Source: an uncultured Sediminibacterium sp. (lineage in GTDB: Bacteria; Bacteroidota; Bacteroidia; Chitinophagales; Chitinophagaceae). From it: DNA of 64,000 nt. Shown piece after piece: positions 1-10,000 of the stretch. The stretch covers positions 29,323 to 93,322 of the forward strand of contig NZ_CAMLMJ010000018.1 of the NCBI RefSeq assembly GCF_946481145.1, read 5' to 3'. A model generated the notes under the pieces. That model saw nothing but the letters and a program-made list of their open reading frames with translations, did no database searches and was not told the origin of the DNA. Position numbers and translations under genes: made by a program. Within the stretch, counting starts at the first letter, position 1. Each line of letters opens with the position of its first letter.

Positions 1-1
1 T

Positions 2-1357
2 GCAAGTGTTGGAGGTACTCCTATAGAAGCATGGACAAGTGAAGAAGGATTAAAAGATATTAGCAACTTATATGCTACTATCCAAAAAAATAAAGACACC
101 GCCTATCTCAATAGTTTAAACAGAAGACCTGGTGGTTTTGGTAACAGGCCCGCCCCTCCCGTTGATGCTGGTATGGCAGGACCATTAAAATGGTTTGACC
201 CTAATTATATACCGAAGGGTTGGCGAAACATCAACATTCCTGGGTATTGGGAAGACCAGGGTGTGAAAGATTTGAATGGAGTGGTATGGTATCGTCGCGA
301 AATAGATATACCAGCTTCAATGGCAGGAAAAGCAGCAAAAGTATTTCTTGGAAGAATTGTTGATGCTGATGAACTCTACATAAATGGTAAACAGGTAGGC
401 AATACAACCTATCAATACCCACAACGCAGATATCCTGTTCCGGCCGGATTATTAAAAGCCGGCAAAAATATTTTTGTTATCCGTGTTACGAACTCAAATG
501 GTAAAGGAGGATTTGTTTCCGATAAACCTTATTGCATTTTTTCAGGTACGGATACAGTTGATTTAAAGGGTTACTGGCAGTATAAAGTAGGATTAGTAAA
601 CAGACCATTCGGAGGCGGAGGATTTGGTGGCGGTGGTATCAACGCACAAAATCAACCTGCCGCATTATATAATGCCATGGTTGCGCCGGAAATAAAATAT
701 ACCATCAAAGGATTTTGCTGGTATCAGGGCGAGAGTAATGCAGGCAAGCCCCAGGAATATGAAAAACTGATGCTTGCGCTTATGAACGACTGGCGCAATA
801 AATGGAACCAGGGCACACTCCCATTCCTGTATGTACAGTTACCAGGATTTATGGATTACAACTACCTGCCATCTGAAAGTGGCTGGGCAATGCTGAGAGA
901 AGCTCAACTCAAAGCCCTTAGTGCTCCTAATAGTGCAATGGCTGTAGCCATAGACCTCGGCGAATGGAATGATATACATCCTGACAATAAAAAAGATGTA
1001 GGAGAAAGAATGGCATTGGGTGCATTGAAACTGGCTTATGGAGAAAATATTGTTTACTCAGGTCCATTGTATAAAAGCGCAACGGTTGAATCAGATAAAA
1101 TCATTATCAGCTTTGATCATGTTGGATCTGGATTAATAACGAATGACGAAGAAGCTCCCGGAGACTTTGCCATTGCTGGTGCTGATAAAAAGTTTGTATG
1201 GGCAAAAGCAAAAATTGAAGGGGATAAAGTCATTGTATGGAGTGATGAAATCAAACAACCGATGTATGTACGTTATGCATGGGCCGACAACCCCGTGCAT
1301 CCCAACCTATACAATAAGGAAGGGTTACCGGCATCACCATTTAGAACAGATCAGTAA
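2..1357 (+). CDS. Sialate O-acetylesterase-like SGNH esterase (5' end outside window)
   Basis: The frame is open from base 2, so the gene begins before the window; an internal ATG at 173 is not the start. The first residues contain GGTPIEAWTS, typical of the sialate 9-O-acetylesterase/DUF303 family. A galactose-binding jelly-roll insert follows (WYRREIDIP ... ELYINGKQVG), then a second catalytic block FCWYQGESNAG and a late NDIHPDNK block holding the expected Asp-x-x-His pair. The family removes acetyl groups from sugars, and plant-polymer degraders carry many copies. It sits 17 bp upstream of a CE15 esterase, so xylan or pectin deacetylation is more plausible here than sialic acid. Substrate is inferred. 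A Gly-rich stretch (FGGGGFGGGG) lies between the jelly roll and the second catalytic block. Confidence 0.85.
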   Translation, partial: ASVGGTPIEAWTSEEGLKDISNLYATIQKNKDTAYLNSLNRRPGGFGNRPAPPVDAGMAGPLKWFDPNYIPKGWRNINIPGYWEDQGVKDLNGVVWYRREIDIPASMAGKAAKVFLGRIVDADELYINGKQVGNTTYQYPQRRYPVPAGLLKAGKNIFVIRVTNSNGKGGFVSDKPYCIFSGTDTVDLKGYWQYKVGLVNRPFGGGGFGGGGINAQNQPAALYNAMVAPEIKYTIKGFCWYQGESNAGKPQEYEKLMLALMNDWRNKWNQGTLPFLYVQLPGFMDYNYLPSESGWAMLREAQLKALSAPNSAMAVAIDLGEWNDIHPDNKKDVGERMALGALKLAYGENIVYSGPLYKSATVESDKIIISFDHVGSGLITNDEEAPGDFAIAGADKKFVWAKAKIEGDKVIVWSDEIKQPMYVRYAWADNPVHPNLYNKEGLPASPFRTDQ

Positions 1358-1374
1358 TACCTTAATTAAAATCG

Positions 1375-2925
1375 ATGCATACAATTAAACTGAATAGTTT
1401 TATGATGGGCATTTTGTCTTGCGTCATTGTTCAGGCACAAGGCATTTCCATCGACAGCAGTAAATACCCTAAACCGGTAAATTTTACTGCACAGCAAGAC
1501 CAGCAAAACATGATGCAGCAACTCGGCATCAAACAACTCAGGCCTGGTCCGAGTGGAAATGAAAACGCGCCCAATCACGCCAACTACGATGAAAGCAAAG
1601 CCAACCCTTGTCCGGAATTACCGGATGTACTTACTACCAACGCTGGTAAAAAAGTAACCAGCGCAGATATGTGGTGGAAAGACAGAAGGCCTGAATTGGT
1701 TGCTGCAATTGAAAAAGAACTTTATGGTAAGTTACCATCGAAAATTCCAAATGTTTCCTGGACTGTAAAAGTTACTGACAGGGAATTTATTGGAAGAACT
1801 CCCGCCATCGTAAAACAACTGGTTGGTCATGTTGATAATAGTGAATATCCTTTATTAAATGTAGACATCAATGCAATGTTGGTAGTACCAACAAATGTGA
1901 AAGGACCCGTACCTGTATTGATGATGTTTGGTTTCCCTTCTTTTCCGGCACCAGCACAGCCTTCACCTGCTGATCTGGCTAAGATCAATGAAGCATTCAA
2001 AGATTTGATGATCAAAAATGATCCTTCCATGAAAGCGATATTTGATCGTTATCCAGCTTATTCACCTATCACACGTCTGGCTGGCGCAAATCCATTTGCA
2101 CCTCCACCTGCAGGTGACCCATCTCCTACTGAGCAATTACTCGCTGCCGGATGGGGATACCTGACTATTGACCCTAATAGCATACAGGCAGATAATGGTG
2201 CTGGCTTAACAAAAGGTATTATCGGTTTAGTGAATAAAGGACAGCCACGTAAACCAGAAGACTGGGGCTCATTAAGAGCATGGGCATGGGGTGCATCTCG
2301 CGCATTAGATTACCTTGAAACAGATAATTTGGTAGATGCAAAAAAAGTTGGCATCGAAGGTGTATCAAGATATGGCAAAGCGGCTTTGGTAACACTTGCA
2401 TTCGACCAAAGATTCGCCGTTGGACTCATTGGTTCTTCTGGCAAAGGCGGTGCAACATTACATAGACGCGTTTTTGGCGAGGCAGTAGAAAGTCTTACCG
2501 GATCAGGAGAATACCATTGGATGGCGGGCAATTATTTAAGGTATGGCGCATCTGAATCGAGCTTCGGTGCAAAAACCGGATGCGACCTTACCGTTGATTC
2601 ACATGAATTGATTGCACTTGCAGCACCAAGACTAACTTTTATCAGTTACGGTATTCCAGAGAAAGGCGATGCGAAATGGCTCGACCAAACAGGAAGTTAT
2701 ATGGCTACAGTTGCAGCGGGCACGGTATTTAAATTATTGGGTGCTAAAGATATCGGCGTATCAAACGATTATATGAAAGAAAAAATGCCCCCGGTGTTAA
2801 CAGGACTATTAGACGGTCAACTGGCCTGGAGACAACATGATGGCGGACATACAGACGCACCAAACTTCAAACATTTTATTCCATGGGCGAGTAAAATGTT
2901 ATCATACGAAAAGAAAAACAACTAA
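1375..2925 (+). CDS. CE15 glucuronoyl esterase, secreted
   Basis: 516 aa. The N-terminus has a signal peptide ending near VQAQG; starts at Met10 or Met11 would still keep part of it. The nucleophile motif GVSRYGK places Ser331, and GGHTDAPN near the C-terminus places His492. The intervening blocks (SSGKGGATLHRRVFGE, HWMAGNYLRY) match carbohydrate esterase family 15. CE15 enzymes cleave esters between lignin alcohols and the 4-O-methylglucuronic acid side chains of xylan. The gene lies in a same-strand run with GH51, GH30 and a deacetylase, which fits glucuronoarabinoxylan breakdown. Family call is strong; the exact ester substrate is inferred. Confidence 0.88.
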   Translation: MHTIKLNSFMMGILSCVIVQAQGISIDSSKYPKPVNFTAQQDQQNMMQQLGIKQLRPGPSGNENAPNHANYDESKANPCPELPDVLTTNAGKKVTSADMWWKDRRPELVAAIEKELYGKLPSKIPNVSWTVKVTDREFIGRTPAIVKQLVGHVDNSEYPLLNVDINAMLVVPTNVKGPVPVLMMFGFPSFPAPAQPSPADLAKINEAFKDLMIKNDPSMKAIFDRYPAYSPITRLAGANPFAPPPAGDPSPTEQLLAAGWGYLTIDPNSIQADNGAGLTKGIIGLVNKGQPRKPEDWGSLRAWAWGASRALDYLETDNLVDAKKVGIEGVSRYGKAALVTLAFDQRFAVGLIGSSGKGGATLHRRVFGEAVESLTGSGEYHWMAGNYLRYGASESSFGAKTGCDLTVDSHELIALAAPRLTFISYGIPEKGDAKWLDQTGSYMATVAAGTVFKLLGAKDIGVSNDYMKEKMPPVLTGLLDGQLAWRQHDGGHTDAPNFKHFIPWASKMLSYEKKNN

Positions 2926-2951
2926 CCTATTGCACATATAAATCAAGTCAG

Positions 2952-4496
2952 ATGAAAACAACCAAATCCATTTTAGCTATTGCAACTGTATTCTTGATGA
3001 ATACTATTTCAGCGCAAAACATTGTGGTATTGCAACCCGCAAAAGCAAAAGACACCATTAATAGAAACATCTATGGACATTTTGCTGAACACCTTGGTCA
3101 TTGTGTATATGATGGCTTATATGTTGGTGAAAACAATAAAATCCCCAACAAAAATGGTATCCGTATGGATATCGTTGAGTCATTAAAAAAATTGAAAGTA
3201 GGCGTATTACGCTGGCCAGGTGGTTGCTTTGCTGATGGTTACCACTGGATGGATGGTATCGGGCCAAAAACCACACGCAAACATACCGAGAATGTTGCCT
3301 GGGGTAATGTTCGGGAGAATAATGGATTTGGCACACATGAATTCCTTGAACTCTGTGAAATGATCAATGCAGAACCTTATCTCGCACTCAATATGGGTAG
3401 CGGTACCGTTCAGGAATCATCAGACTGGGTGAAATATGTAAACCATGCAAATAGCAGCAGTTACCTCACAGATATGCGTGCAAAAAATGGACGCAGTACT
3501 CCATGGAACGTAAAGTTCTGGGGTGTTGGTAATGAATCATGGGACTGTGGCGGTAATATGACAGCCAGTCAATATGCTGCGGAATATCGTAAATACGCCA
3601 CACATATCACCAACTACGGCAATTCAGAGAATTTATTCAGGATAGCTGTTGGACCAGGTTCAGAAGATTATAACTGGACAGAAACAGTAATGCGCGATGT
3701 TCCCCTCAAATTAATTGAAGGTTTATCGATACATCATTATTCTGTGATTAACTGGGCTGCCAAAGGGTCGGCTACCCAATTTCCTGAGCAGGAATATTTC
3801 CGCACAATGGAACAGGCATGGCGCATGGAAAGATTTATCTCTAAGAACAGTGAGGTGATGGATAAATACGATCCTAAAAAGAAAGTAGCATTGATTGTAG
3901 ACGAATGGGGCGGATGGTATGAAGTAGAACCAGGTACCAACAAAAATTTCCTTTATCAGCAGAACACCATGCGTGATGCGATGATTGCCGGCTTATCATT
4001 GAATATATTCCATAACCATGCCGACAGGGTTCGTATGGCCAACCTTGCTCAGATTGTTAATGTGTTACAGGCAGTAATACTTACTAAAGAAGAGAAACTG
4101 GTATTAACACCTACCTACCATGTAATGGAAATGTATAACGTACACCAGGATGCAGTAATGATTCCGGTTACAGTTAACAGCGAAGATTATGTGATGGGAG
4201 ATAAAAAATTACAAGCTGTATCTGTGTCTGCTTCAAAAGATAAAAATGGGGCAACGCATGTGTCACTGGTAAATATTCATGCTACCAAAGAACAAACGAT
4301 TACCATAAACCTTGGTGGACTTAACGCCAAAACAGTTTCTGGAAGAATCCTTAGCTCGGCCAATATCCAGGACCATAACACTTTTGACAAACCAAACAAC
4401 ATATCACCTGCCGTATTTAACAAGGCACAGCTAAATGGAAGCGAATTAAAAGTAACCCTTCCTCCCTTTAGTGTAGTGGTACTTGAATTGAAATAA
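2952..4496 (+). CDS. GH51 alpha-L-arabinofuranosidase, secreted
   Basis: 514 aa with a signal peptide ending at TISAQ. The acid/base Glu195 lies in GVGNESWDCGG and the nucleophile Glu318 in VDEWGGWYEVEPG, both classic GH51 sites. VLRWPGGCFADGYHW is also diagnostic. The C-terminal part is the usual beta-sandwich. The enzyme releases arabinose from arabinoxylan or arabinan. It starts 26 bp after the CE15 gene and is followed by a 146-bp gap filled by a heptamer inverted array. Length and motif order are normal for the family. Confidence 0.93.
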   Translation: MKTTKSILAIATVFLMNTISAQNIVVLQPAKAKDTINRNIYGHFAEHLGHCVYDGLYVGENNKIPNKNGIRMDIVESLKKLKVGVLRWPGGCFADGYHWMDGIGPKTTRKHTENVAWGNVRENNGFGTHEFLELCEMINAEPYLALNMGSGTVQESSDWVKYVNHANSSSYLTDMRAKNGRSTPWNVKFWGVGNESWDCGGNMTASQYAAEYRKYATHITNYGNSENLFRIAVGPGSEDYNWTETVMRDVPLKLIEGLSIHHYSVINWAAKGSATQFPEQEYFRTMEQAWRMERFISKNSEVMDKYDPKKKVALIVDEWGGWYEVEPGTNKNFLYQQNTMRDAMIAGLSLNIFHNHADRVRMANLAQIVNVLQAVILTKEEKLVLTPTYHVMEMYNVHQDAVMIPVTVNSEDYVMGDKKLQAVSVSASKDKNGATHVSLVNIHATKEQTITINLGGLNAKTVSGRILSSANIQDHNTFDKPNNISPAVFNKAQLNGSELKVTLPPFSVVVLELK

Positions 4497-4500
4497 ACCT

Positions 4501-4621
4501 AGTGGTTAGGGGTTAGGTATTAGGAGTTAGGTGTTAGGAATAAGTGTCTTATGTTTTAATGGCTAATAGCTAATGGCAAAAGGCTAACACCTAACACCTA
4601 ATACCTAACCCCTATCCCCCC
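4501..4621. repeat. Heptamer inverted array, TTAGGNN family, copy 1
   Basis: The left arm is a run of 7-nt words of the form TTAGGNN and the right arm holds the complementary CCTAANN words, with a TGGCTAA-type run between them. The order of variant words is largely conserved between arms, so the RNA can fold into a long hairpin. It occupies almost all of the gap between two same-strand genes. No U-tract follows, so it is not a textbook terminator. Confidence 0.9.
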
Positions 4622-4642
4622 TCCGATCATAAACCTTGAGCA

Positions 4643-5932
4643 ATGAAAAACCTTTTACTAATGCTTTGCATGCTGTACCTGACCACAGCGTGCAAAAAAA
4701 CAAACGACAATAAACCAGCACCTCAGCCTTCCACCCCTTCTGTTACCATAAGCTTATCTCCTCAAACAACTTATCAAACCATTACCGGATTTGGTGGAGC
4801 CAACAGGATGTGGGGCACACAGTCACTTACCCCTGCAGAAGCACAGAAAGCTTTTGGCACCGGGGTGGACGAAATTGGACTTAGTCTTTTTAGGGTACGC
4901 TTATCTTCCAACAAAACTGAATGGCCCATCATTATTGAGGCAGTAAAAGAAGCAAATAAACGTGGTGTAAAAGTTTTAGCAAGCCCATGGTCTCCCCCTC
5001 CTGCGTTAAAAGATAACAATAGTGATATCAGGGGTAGACTTCTCCCTCAAAACTATACGGCCTTTAAAGATTATATCAATGAGTTCATTGCTTATATGAA
5101 AAACAACGGTGCTACGATTGATGTTGTTTCCATTCAGAATGAACCAGACTGGCAGCCTACTTATGAATCCTGCGACTGGACAGCAGAAGAAATGATTAAT
5201 TTCTTAAACGCACCCGGACAAATTACCGGTGCAAAAGTAGCTGCACCAGAATCATTGAACTTCAACCAGAATTTTACCAATGCCATTCTATCAAATGATG
5301 CAGCGGCTCAAAAAATTGATATTGTAGCCGGGCATATATATGGAAGCGGTATCGCAAAGTTTCCACTGGCAGAACAGAAACAAAAAGAGATCTGGATGAC
5401 AGAATACCTGATGAACCTTAATACAGGTAATGCCGGCGCTCCAAAATGGACCACCTATTCAGAAGCGACTAAATGGGGCGAAACAATCAAGATGCTTGTA
5501 TCGGTACATGATGCGATGATGAGTAACTGGAACGCTTATATCTGGTGGTACCTGCAAAGATTTTATTCTTTTATTGGCGATGGAGAAGAAGGAACTACTA
5601 ATGGTGCCGTATTAAAAAGAGGCTTTGCCTTTGCGCATTTTGCCCGATTTGTACGCCCAGGCTTTATACGTATCGGCACCGATGCAACTTTGAATTATTA
5701 CCTGAAAATATCTGCTTATAAAAAGGATAACCAGGTAGTAATCGTTGTTATAAATCCGGAAGCGTTCCCGATTGGTAATGTTCAGGTTAATGGCATTACC
5801 CAAACAAATGCAGTAACATATACCAGTTCAGATGCATCTGTTATGTCGCAGAAAACAGGTGCTATTTCAGATAAAAAACTCACATTTGATGCACCAGCCA
5901 ACAGCGTTACTACGATTGTACTGAATAATTAA
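4643..5932 (+). CDS. GH30 xylanase-like lipoprotein (glucuronoxylanase type)
   Basis: 429 aa. The N-terminus is a lipoprotein signal with Cys17 (LTTAC), followed by a Thr/Pro-rich linker. The GH30 fold begins at TITGFGGAN. The acid/base Glu167 is in QNEPDW and the nucleophile Glu254 in WMTEY. The segment WWYLQRFYSF...KRGFAFAHFARFVRPG resembles GH30 subfamily 8, in which an Arg in that loop binds the glucuronic acid side chain of xylan. The C-terminal beta-sandwich is present. Predicted as a membrane-anchored endo-acting glucuronoxylanase; subfamily is inferred from the loop, with other GH30 activities as the alternative. A CE15 glucuronoyl esterase nearby supports glucuronoxylan. Confidence 0.86.
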   Translation: MKNLLLMLCMLYLTTACKKTNDNKPAPQPSTPSVTISLSPQTTYQTITGFGGANRMWGTQSLTPAEAQKAFGTGVDEIGLSLFRVRLSSNKTEWPIIIEAVKEANKRGVKVLASPWSPPPALKDNNSDIRGRLLPQNYTAFKDYINEFIAYMKNNGATIDVVSIQNEPDWQPTYESCDWTAEEMINFLNAPGQITGAKVAAPESLNFNQNFTNAILSNDAAAQKIDIVAGHIYGSGIAKFPLAEQKQKEIWMTEYLMNLNTGNAGAPKWTTYSEATKWGETIKMLVSVHDAMMSNWNAYIWWYLQRFYSFIGDGEEGTTNGAVLKRGFAFAHFARFVRPGFIRIGTDATLNYYLKISAYKKDNQVVIVVINPEAFPIGNVQVNGITQTNAVTYTSSDASVMSQKTGAISDKKLTFDAPANSVTTIVLNN

Positions 5933-5951
5933 ACCATTATATCTACTTACC

Positions 5952-6734
5952 ATGAAACAAATGACCTTCTTTTTATTGCTATGCACAAGCATATCTCTAT
6001 CGGCACAAAACTGGCAAGGGAAAAAATGTGCAGTGGTAATTACTTATGATGATGCGATCGACCAGCACCTCGACAATGCCGTTCCAGTTTTAGATTCTCT
6101 TGGTTTAAAAGCCAGCTTTTACGTGACGGCATTTTCAAATTCAATGCAGAAAAGAATGAATGAATGGAAAGCATTGGACAAAAAAGGACATGAACTTGGT
6201 AACCACACATTAAATCATCCATGTGTTGGTGGAACTGGCAGAGAATGGGTAAAACCGGAATACGATCTGCGCAATTATACTGTTCAAAGGATGATCGACG
6301 AAACACGCATGACGAATCTCTTCCTCCAATCTTTGGATGGTAAAACAAAAAGAACTTTTGCCTACACTTGTGGCGACATGAAAATCGGCAACGTTTCATT
6401 TATCGATTCCATGAAGAAAGATTTCGTGGCTGCCAGAGCTGTAAGAAATGAAATGCATAAAATTGGGGAAATCGATTTGTACAATGTTGATTGTTATATG
6501 GTCAATAACCACTCAGCCGCAGATATGATTGAATGGGTTAAAAAAGCCGTATCAACCAATAGCCTACTTGTTATTTTGTTTCATGGTGTTGGCGGTGGAA
6601 ATGGATTGGATGTTTCACTCAGTGCTCATCGCCAGTTTCTGCAATACCTTAAACAAAACGAAAAAGATATCTGGATTGCTCCATTGGTTACAGTAGCGGA
6701 TTATATAAATGACTGGAAAACTAAGAAACAATAA
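5952..6734 (+). CDS. CE4-like polysaccharide deacetylase (NodB fold), secreted
   Basis: 260 aa with a signal peptide ending at SLSAQ. VVITYDDAID holds the paired aspartates of NodB motif 1, and HELGNHTLNHP holds the His-x-x-x-His metal site of motif 2. LFHGVGGG near the C-terminus fits the final His motif. These enzymes remove N- or O-acetyl groups from polysaccharides. It is the last gene of the xylan set, 19 bp after GH30, so xylan deacetylation is the likely job, though peptidoglycan or chitin oligomers cannot be excluded. Confidence 0.85.
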   Translation: MKQMTFFLLLCTSISLSAQNWQGKKCAVVITYDDAIDQHLDNAVPVLDSLGLKASFYVTAFSNSMQKRMNEWKALDKKGHELGNHTLNHPCVGGTGREWVKPEYDLRNYTVQRMIDETRMTNLFLQSLDGKTKRTFAYTCGDMKIGNVSFIDSMKKDFVAARAVRNEMHKIGEIDLYNVDCYMVNNHSAADMIEWVKKAVSTNSLLVILFHGVGGGNGLDVSLSAHRQFLQYLKQNEKDIWIAPLVTVADYINDWKTKKQ

Positions 6735-6742
6735 TTGTAGGT

Positions 6743-6960
6743 GAAGAATTGAGCTGCAAGGTGCAAGCTTCAAGCTACAAGCTACAAGTTTATAGTTTAG
6801 AGTAGGATTGAACACAGATTTTCATGATTTTCAAGATCTATCATGATGGATCTTGAAAATCATGAGGATCTGTGTTCTATTAAAAGCAAAAGCTCCAAAC
6901 CAAGCAACAAAAAAAACTTGCAGCTTGTGGCTTCTGGCTTGAAGCCATTTCTCAACTCTC
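6743..6960. repeat. Composite intergenic repeat: GCTTCAA heptamer arms around element A
   Basis: An outer run of GCTACAA/GCTTCAA-type 7-nt words (6743-6793) faces a complementary run (about 6915-6957). Between them, at 6810-6877, sits a separate long palindrome (element A) with the core TCATGATTTTCAAGAT and GAACACAGAT at its ends. Element A recurs at 31248-31325 and 63834-63901 and in shortened forms at 39236-39258 and 26519-26547. The region lies between convergent genes. Confidence 0.85.
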
Positions 6961-6977
6961 TTATTTAACTATAAAGC

Positions 6978-7010
6978 AAGAGTCCCGTCAGCAGACGGGA
7001 CTCTTTTGTT
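6978..7010. terminator. Bidirectional intrinsic terminator
   Basis: A perfect 12-bp GC-rich stem (6978-6989 with 6994-7005) with an AGCA loop is followed on the + strand by TTGTT. It can stop readthrough from the deacetylase operon, and it lies just past the end of the minus-strand surface protein gene, so it can serve both. Confidence 0.85.
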
Positions 7011-7035
7011 AAGCAATTGGTATGGCGAGGGGGGA

Positions 7036-10000
7036 TTAACGCAGTTTCATTAACTGAACTGTTTTGCGGCTTGAGCCTTGTTGCAGTTCTGCATAGTAGA
7101 TACCCGGTTTGAAATCATGCCCGATTTGAACTGTGCTGTTCGCATTGTTGTTGGCACGAACTTCAACCATACGACCAGATGCATCTGTTACTTTAATCTG
7201 AACAGGCGCCTGGTTACTGCTTTGCAGCTTCAGTGTGAAATAGCTGGTAGATGGGTTACCCATTACCTGAACAGTAAAGCTTTCATTGTTCTCCTTACTT
7301 TCTTCTGTAGCAAACTGAGAGGAAGTCCAACCAGTAGAAACCACCGTAGGTCCATTATTACAATTATAACTATTCCATACAACGTTAGGAATATTACTCT
7401 CCAGGTCTTCGGCAATAAAGAACCCTGTCATAAATACATTGGAAGTATTGTTATTGTGCCTGGTTTTTTCTGCGGATAAACGCATCATTCCTTTAGGCAG
7501 GTAAACATTACCGGTGAACTGGATATTTGATCCACAAATTGAAAAACGTTCATCGTCTTTATTACCATCACCCATATAGAAAGTTACCTTACGCTGATCG
7601 GGGTTGATCCGAACATTTGATTGAAGGTTTACACGATTACTGATCCTTACTTCCCCATCATTTGCAAAACGAACCATTGTATTGGCAACCGTTGAACCGG
7701 CATCAACAATCAGGTCTCCGATATAAACAATAGGTGCTGTAAACAATACCCTTGCACCAGCTCCGATAGTGATCGATTTAAAATTATCCCCAGAAAGCAC
7801 AACATTTGCACCTTCACGAATTACAAGATCAGCATAATCACTGGTAAGCGTAGCTTGAGTATTTCTGTTTACGGTATAATTACGAAGTCCTCTTGTAGAC
7901 ATGGTATTGGTCTTCATCGCAGGCAATGTAACAAAAGCCCTTCCCTGGATAACCAATGGAAGATTGATGCCGAATCCGTATTTGTACACCCGAGGTGCTT
8001 TTACAAATGCGCCATCACCTGTTACGGAACTACCCTGTTCAAAAATAGCCATGCCATTTGCATTCATCACACCTACACTACCGGTAAGCACTTTATTGCC
8101 TGCTCCGAGTTTAACGTCGTCTGCTACAAGAATGGTGTAGTTTCCTGCAATAGATTGTTTATTATAAGTATAGGTAGCAGGGTTTGTGCTGCAACCATTT
8201 GAGCTGGTTACCGTTAATTCATATACACCGTCTGCATCAGCTAATCCGAGGCTGAGGGCTTGCTGCGTTGAAACAGTAGTATTGCCTTTCTTCCAAACAT
8301 AACTGGCACCAGCATTTCCGTTGGCTGTTAATACCAATTGATTACAGAATGCGTCAGGACTACTTACTGTATAAGTTGCAGCTGTTGCGGCACCAACCGT
8401 TACATTGAAAGAAGTTGTTTTAGTGTTACCATTCACATCCATTACAGTATAAGTAACAACAGAGTTTCCTACATTAAAAATACCGCTGGCATCAAGTCCG
8501 GTTCCAGTGCGGTTAGTAGCACCTGTAATAGTATAACTTACAGAATAGATACCGCAATTATCAGATACTTCCAGTTGAGGTAATTGATAATTACCAGTTG
8601 CATTGTAACATAATGAAGCGGGTGAGACGGCACTAATAACAGGTGCTTCATTATCAATAACCGTTACATATTGAGCAGCCGTATCGATATTACCATTGAT
8701 ATCGGTAATGGTCCAGGTAACTTTGGTAGTTCCTATCGGGAAGAAATTACCTTGAAAATCTTTAGATACTGAAGCTGTGTTACCGCAGGCGCTATATGAT
8801 TCAGGTGCTTGAAGTACTACAGTACCACCACAGGCATTGGCATCATTTACTACACTGTAATCAAACAATGGTTTAAGGAAGGTAGCGAGTCCGGTAAAGC
8901 CATTTGCAATAGGCAGATTGCTGCCCAATGCTGCATTAACCTGTAATGCTTGTGCAGAATCTCTGAAAATAAAATAAGTTCCTGAATTTCCCGGGATATT
9001 ACCTGCTATAAAACCACTTCCACCTCCTGGAAATGCATTTGACTCTAATACTCCATAAATGCTATTTGGTACAGCACCGGTTAAAGGGTCCTGATCAAAG
9101 AAGAAAATATGGGTAGCTGCAGTACCAAGGTTTCTGTTAAAAAAAGTATTACAACTGATAGAAGTTGCATTCCCTCTGGTGCGCAGATTAGATCCTGTTG
9201 GTGTGATACCATCAAAGATATTTCCCGAAATAAAAGCACCGATTACATCGATGGTAACTTGTGTATTACCCTGGTAACATCCGGATGCGCTGTTATAACC
9301 ACCTGTTGTTCCATTTACTTTGTTATTGGTGAATGTAACATTCTTTGAATTACTTACGGTATTACCGCCTCCTAATACTACCAGTTGTCTTGGCACATTG
9401 TTTCCCGCTGCAAATTGTGTGCTTGAGCCACAACCACCTGGTTCTGCGCCGGCAAATGTTTTACCTGAAAAGGTATTACCGTTAATGACGATATTGTTGA
9501 TGGCCGTATTAAAGTTAGAACCGATACCATGTTCACCATTGGCAACTATTTCATTGCCTTCGATGGTTATGTTGGTATGACTTCCCAATAAATACAGTGC
9601 AGCAGTTTCAATCTGTCCGTTACTATCGAAACCAGTGATGGTAAAACCTTTACCAGGCTTACCAATGGTAACATTATTTGTACCAGAACTAATGGCGACT
9701 GTATTTTGACCTACTACGGCAGATTGAATAAATGTTACACCTGCACCTCCTGTAGAAACAAGGGTAATACCTTGTTTATTGATGGTATGGTTACCTGTAT
9801 ATGTACCTGGCGCTACAATGATGGTACCACCAGCAGCTACCCGAGGTATAGCTTGTGTAATGGTATTATATGGGTCACGAACAGAACCATTTTTTGTGGC
9901 ACCAGCATAAGCTGCATTTACAGAAACAACAGATAAAATGGGTGAACCATAAGAACTGTGCTGGTTTTCAATTACCGCATTATTGTTGGCGGCACTCACT

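Noticed and set aside
6810..6877. Element A as the end of an insertion sequence
   Set aside because: There is no transposase, no target duplication that I could see, and the palindrome stands alone in several gaps.
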